From: Frankiaceae bacterium
GTDB lineage: Bacteria; Actinomycetota; Actinomycetes; JADGOU01
Assembly (NCBI GenBank): GCA_017882835.1
Contig: JADGOU010000148.1
Span: 1 to 7,209 of the forward strand
Length of the DNA stretch: 7,209 bases
Direction: 5' to 3'
Below are positions 5,707-7,209 of the stretch, piece after piece (positions within the stretch are counted from its first letter, which is position 1; each line of letters opens with the position of its first letter). The notes under the pieces are model-generated. The model saw only the letters and a program-made list of their open reading frames with translations, had not been told where the DNA came from and searched no databases. The position numbers and the translations under genes are program-made.

Positions 5707-6177
5707 TCAGGATATCGGCCCGCGCGGGTCAGCAGCCGGCGCGGCGCCCTCCGCCCGCCGTTTGAGCCCTTTGAGCGCGGTGTCCATGATGACCTTCTCG
5801 GCCTTGCGCTTGAACAGGCCGAGCATCGGGATCACCAGCTCGATGCTGAGCTCGTAGGTGACCAGGGTGATCCCGTCCCCCTGCTCTTGCAGTCGGTAGA
5901 CGCCGTCTTGGTACTTCAGCGCCCTGCCTTCGACCAGCGCCCAGTGCACCCAGTCGTTGCCGCCCCAGTCGTATTCCAGGACGTAGTCGTCGCGCATCAC
6001 GCCAGCGTCGAGCACGAAGTGCACTCGCTCGGCCCGGCCGGTCGGCCCGGTGCGCAGTACGTCGGCCTGCTTGATATAGCCAGCCCACTGCGGGTAGGCG
6101 GGGAAGTCGGCGATGATCGACATGATGCTGGGCGCGTCCGCGGCGATCGCGATCGACTCGCAGGCCTCGTGCACCAT
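5707..6177 (-). CDS. SRPBCC (START/polyketide-cyclase fold) family protein
   Basis: A 156-residue protein. Its N-terminal part has the hallmark IADFPAYPQWAGYIKQADVL (about residues 22-41). Alternating beta strands follow (VHFVLDAGVMRDDYVLEYDW, then GITLVTYELSIEL), and the long C-terminal helix carries KRKAEKVIMDTALKGLKRRAE. This is the SRPBCC or COQ10/polyketide-cyclase-like fold, a hydrophobic ligand-binding cup. Polar catalytic residues cannot be assigned, so a lipid-binding or carrier role is more likely than an enzyme role, but this is not proven. The ATG at 6177 lies 9 bases after the metallophosphoesterase stop and lacks a clear ribosome site, so it may depend on coupling to that broken gene. 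It is followed by arsA, a pairing that I recall from other actinomycetes. Confidence 0.85.
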   Translation of the reverse strand: MVHEACESIAIAADAPSIMSIIADFPAYPQWAGYIKQADVLRTGPTGRAERVHFVLDAGVMRDDYVLEYDWGGNDWVHWALVEGRALKYQDGVYRLQEQGDGITLVTYELSIELVIPMLGLFKRKAEKVIMDTALKGLKRRAEGAAPAADPRGPIS

Positions 6178-6186
6178 GGGCGGAGG

Positions 6187-6871
6187 CTACCCGGCCCAGT
6201 CCAGGACGTAGGGCGTCCGGCGAGTGCGGAAATGTCCGACGTTGACGCACTCGGTCCGGCCGATCCGGGTCCGGGTCACCAACGGCTGGTGGACGTGCCC
6301 AAACAGCACCAGCCTGGGCGCGGTGTCCCAGATGGCCTCCAGCACCGCGCCGCTTCCCCTCCAACCGGCGCGCCTCGGTGTCGTAGAGCAGCTCCGGTAC
6401 GGCCGGCGGGATGTGGCAGCAGAGCACGTCAACCGCGCCGACCGCGGCCGCTTTGGCGGCGTAGTCGTCCTCGCTGAGCTCGTACGGCGTCCGCATCGGG
6501 CTGTGCAGTCCGCCACCAACAAAGCCCACCCGCAGGCCGCCGATCTCGGCCACCTCGCCGTCGAGCACATGCACGCCCGGGCGGGCGAACTCCGGCCATA
6601 GCGCCGGCACATCGACGTTGCCGTAGGTAATGAACGTCGGCGTGGGCAGTACGGCGAACATCTCGGCGTACTGGCGGCGAATGGCGTCTTCGAGGACAAC
6701 CCGCGGGTCGGCGTCGAAGTGCGCCCACAGCCCGAGTGACCAGGTCCGGGCCTCGTCGAACCGGCGGGCCGTGCGTAGCTCGATCAGTCGAGTGACCGCT
6801 TCGGCGCCGAAGAGGTCGGCCATAATGCCGGCACTGTGGTCGTGGTAGTCGACGTACAGGACGAGGTCGAG
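6187..6871 (-). pseudogene. Metallophosphoesterase family protein, 5'-truncated and frameshifted
   Basis: Homology to a metallophosphoesterase family common in this operon runs from DLVLYVDYHDHSAGI just inside a TAA (6872-6874), through TYGNVD, GGLHSPMRTPYE and CCHIPPAVPELLYDTEARRLE. It then continues in another frame from GSGAVLEAIWDTAPRLVLFG to the end (GHVHQP, then ECVNVGHF), with TAG at 6187-6189. The shift lies in a run of four G (+ strand C at 6356-6359). Removing one base joins the frames as RLEGSGAVLEA. The first ~30 residues, expected to hold DVHGN and the Gly-Asp of the GDL motif, are not encoded upstream in any frame. The only remaining start is the internal ATG at 6823. Without the first metal ligands the enzyme should be dead. 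A sequencing or assembly error could explain either lesion. Confidence 0.75.
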
Positions 6872-6939
6872 TTAGAGGTCGCCACCGGAAGTCCGTGGGG
6901 GGGCACTGGCTGCCGCCCGGGAGTGCGTCATGGGCCCTT

Positions 6940-6996
6940 CGTCGCGGGCCTGCTCGTCGCGCGTTCTTCGTCGCGGGCCTGCCGTCGCGGGCCTGC
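6940..6996. repeat. 14-bp repeat, three copies
   Basis: CGTCGCGGGCCTGC occurs at 6940-6953, 6969-6982 and 6983-6996. The last two are directly tandem, and partial copies start at 6955 and 6997. Confidence 0.85.
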
Positions 6997-7002
6997 CGTC
7001 GC

Positions 7003-7064
7003 GATCGTGGTGCGCTCAGTGCTCGGTCGGACGGCGTGTCGCGGACACCAGCCGCACCACGATC
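7003..7064. repeat. 12-bp perfect inverted repeat with inner hairpin
   Basis: GATCGTGGTGCG at 7003-7014 is the exact reverse complement of CGCACCACGATC at 7053-7064. The 38 bases between contain GTGTC-GCG-GACAC (7036-7048), a 5-bp stem with a 3-base loop. It could be a transcript structure, a protein binding site or a relic of an element end. No function is evident. Confidence 0.7.
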
Positions 7065-7209
7065 ACCGAGGGCGGCACCGGCGGGGGCACCGCGGGCGGC
7101 TAATTCCACAAGTGGGCTATCCATTTCATTGCCACTCCCGCACACGGCGACCCACCCCCGGAAGCCAACGGTGCTGGTCAGGGACTTGAGCACTCGCGAG
7201 GTGGCAGTC

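Larger units (their letters stand above)
6872..7209. other. 338-base region without a convincing gene
   Basis: The region starts abruptly where metallophosphoesterase homology ends. It contains 14-bp repeats (6940-6996), a 12-bp inverted repeat (7003-7014 with 7053-7064) enclosing a small hairpin, and a less GC-rich patch at about 7100-7130. Reading frames on both strands have no recognisable motif. A 9-codon frame with a good ribosome site lies at 7129-7100 on the - strand. Confidence 0.55.

Noticed and set aside
5506..6477. 323-codon + strand frame opposite SRPBCC and the broken metallophosphoesterase
   Set aside because: Shadow of the - strand genes; low-complexity Arg/Pro/Gly content.
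5729..6823. 364-codon - strand frame taken as one protein
   Set aside because: Only the first ~155 residues look like a metallophosphoesterase. The rest is an out-of-frame reading of its C-terminus and of SRPBCC, produced by the frameshift at 6356-6359.
6940..6996. Possible CRISPR array
   Set aside because: Units are only 14 bp, two are directly tandem, and there are no spacers of constant length.
6836..7189. 117-codon + strand frame at the right end
   Set aside because: It starts opposite coding homology and has a His/Arg/Gly-rich tail running through the repeats; no motif.
6429..7193. 254-codon - strand frame covering the right end
   Set aside because: It has no recognisable domain and is out of frame with the metallophosphoesterase homology it overlaps.

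Overview
The window is GC-rich DNA with strong G/C bias at third codon positions, frequent GTG starts and purine-rich Shine-Dalgarno sites. This fits a high-GC actinomycete. Several protein matches (a DUF5304-type protein beside a ROK glucokinase, ArsA with an HSP20-like tail, an SRPBCC protein and a metallophosphoesterase) suggest Streptomyces or, more likely, Micromonosporaceae. That placement is inference from remembered gene order and protein style, not from a database search.

Left part, + strand (1-2294). The first 121 bases look like the right end of an IS200/IS605-type element. They hold the last 27 codons of a TnpB-like protein, two strong hairpins of an omega-RNA-like scaffold, and a terminal TCAA. 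Next come a DUF1360 membrane protein (207-737), a hairpin terminator, a 312-base intergenic region with a candidate promoter, and a 414-residue protein (1050-2294) of the TIGR00300 'LOR/SDH' family. Archaeal and cyanobacterial relatives of that family act as ornithine cyclodeaminases.

Right part, - strand (6871-2328, read right to left). A compact gene string runs metallophosphoesterase (broken) > SRPBCC lipid-binding-fold protein > ArsA-type ATPase with HSP20-like tail > DUF5304-like small protein with a CxxCxxC motif > ROK glucokinase > endonuclease/exonuclease/phosphatase (EEP) protein. Gaps are 9, 78, -4, 95 and 12 bases, so it is probably one operon or two tightly linked ones. It converges on the TIGR00300 gene, with a hairpin between the two stops. 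Glucokinase supplies glucose-6-phosphate. The roles of the ArsA, SRPBCC and DUF5304 proteins next to it are not established.

Three features stand out. Three of the five junctions in the - strand cluster carry short perfect or near-perfect tandem duplications: 16 bp x4 at glk/EEP, 11 bp x2 at DUF5304/glk and 13 bp x3 at SRPBCC/arsA. The metallophosphoesterase has two lesions: its first ~30 residues are missing upstream of a stop, and a +1 frameshift lies in a G4 run. The far right (6872-7209) has no convincing gene, but it holds 14-bp repeats, a 12-bp inverted repeat and a less GC-rich patch.
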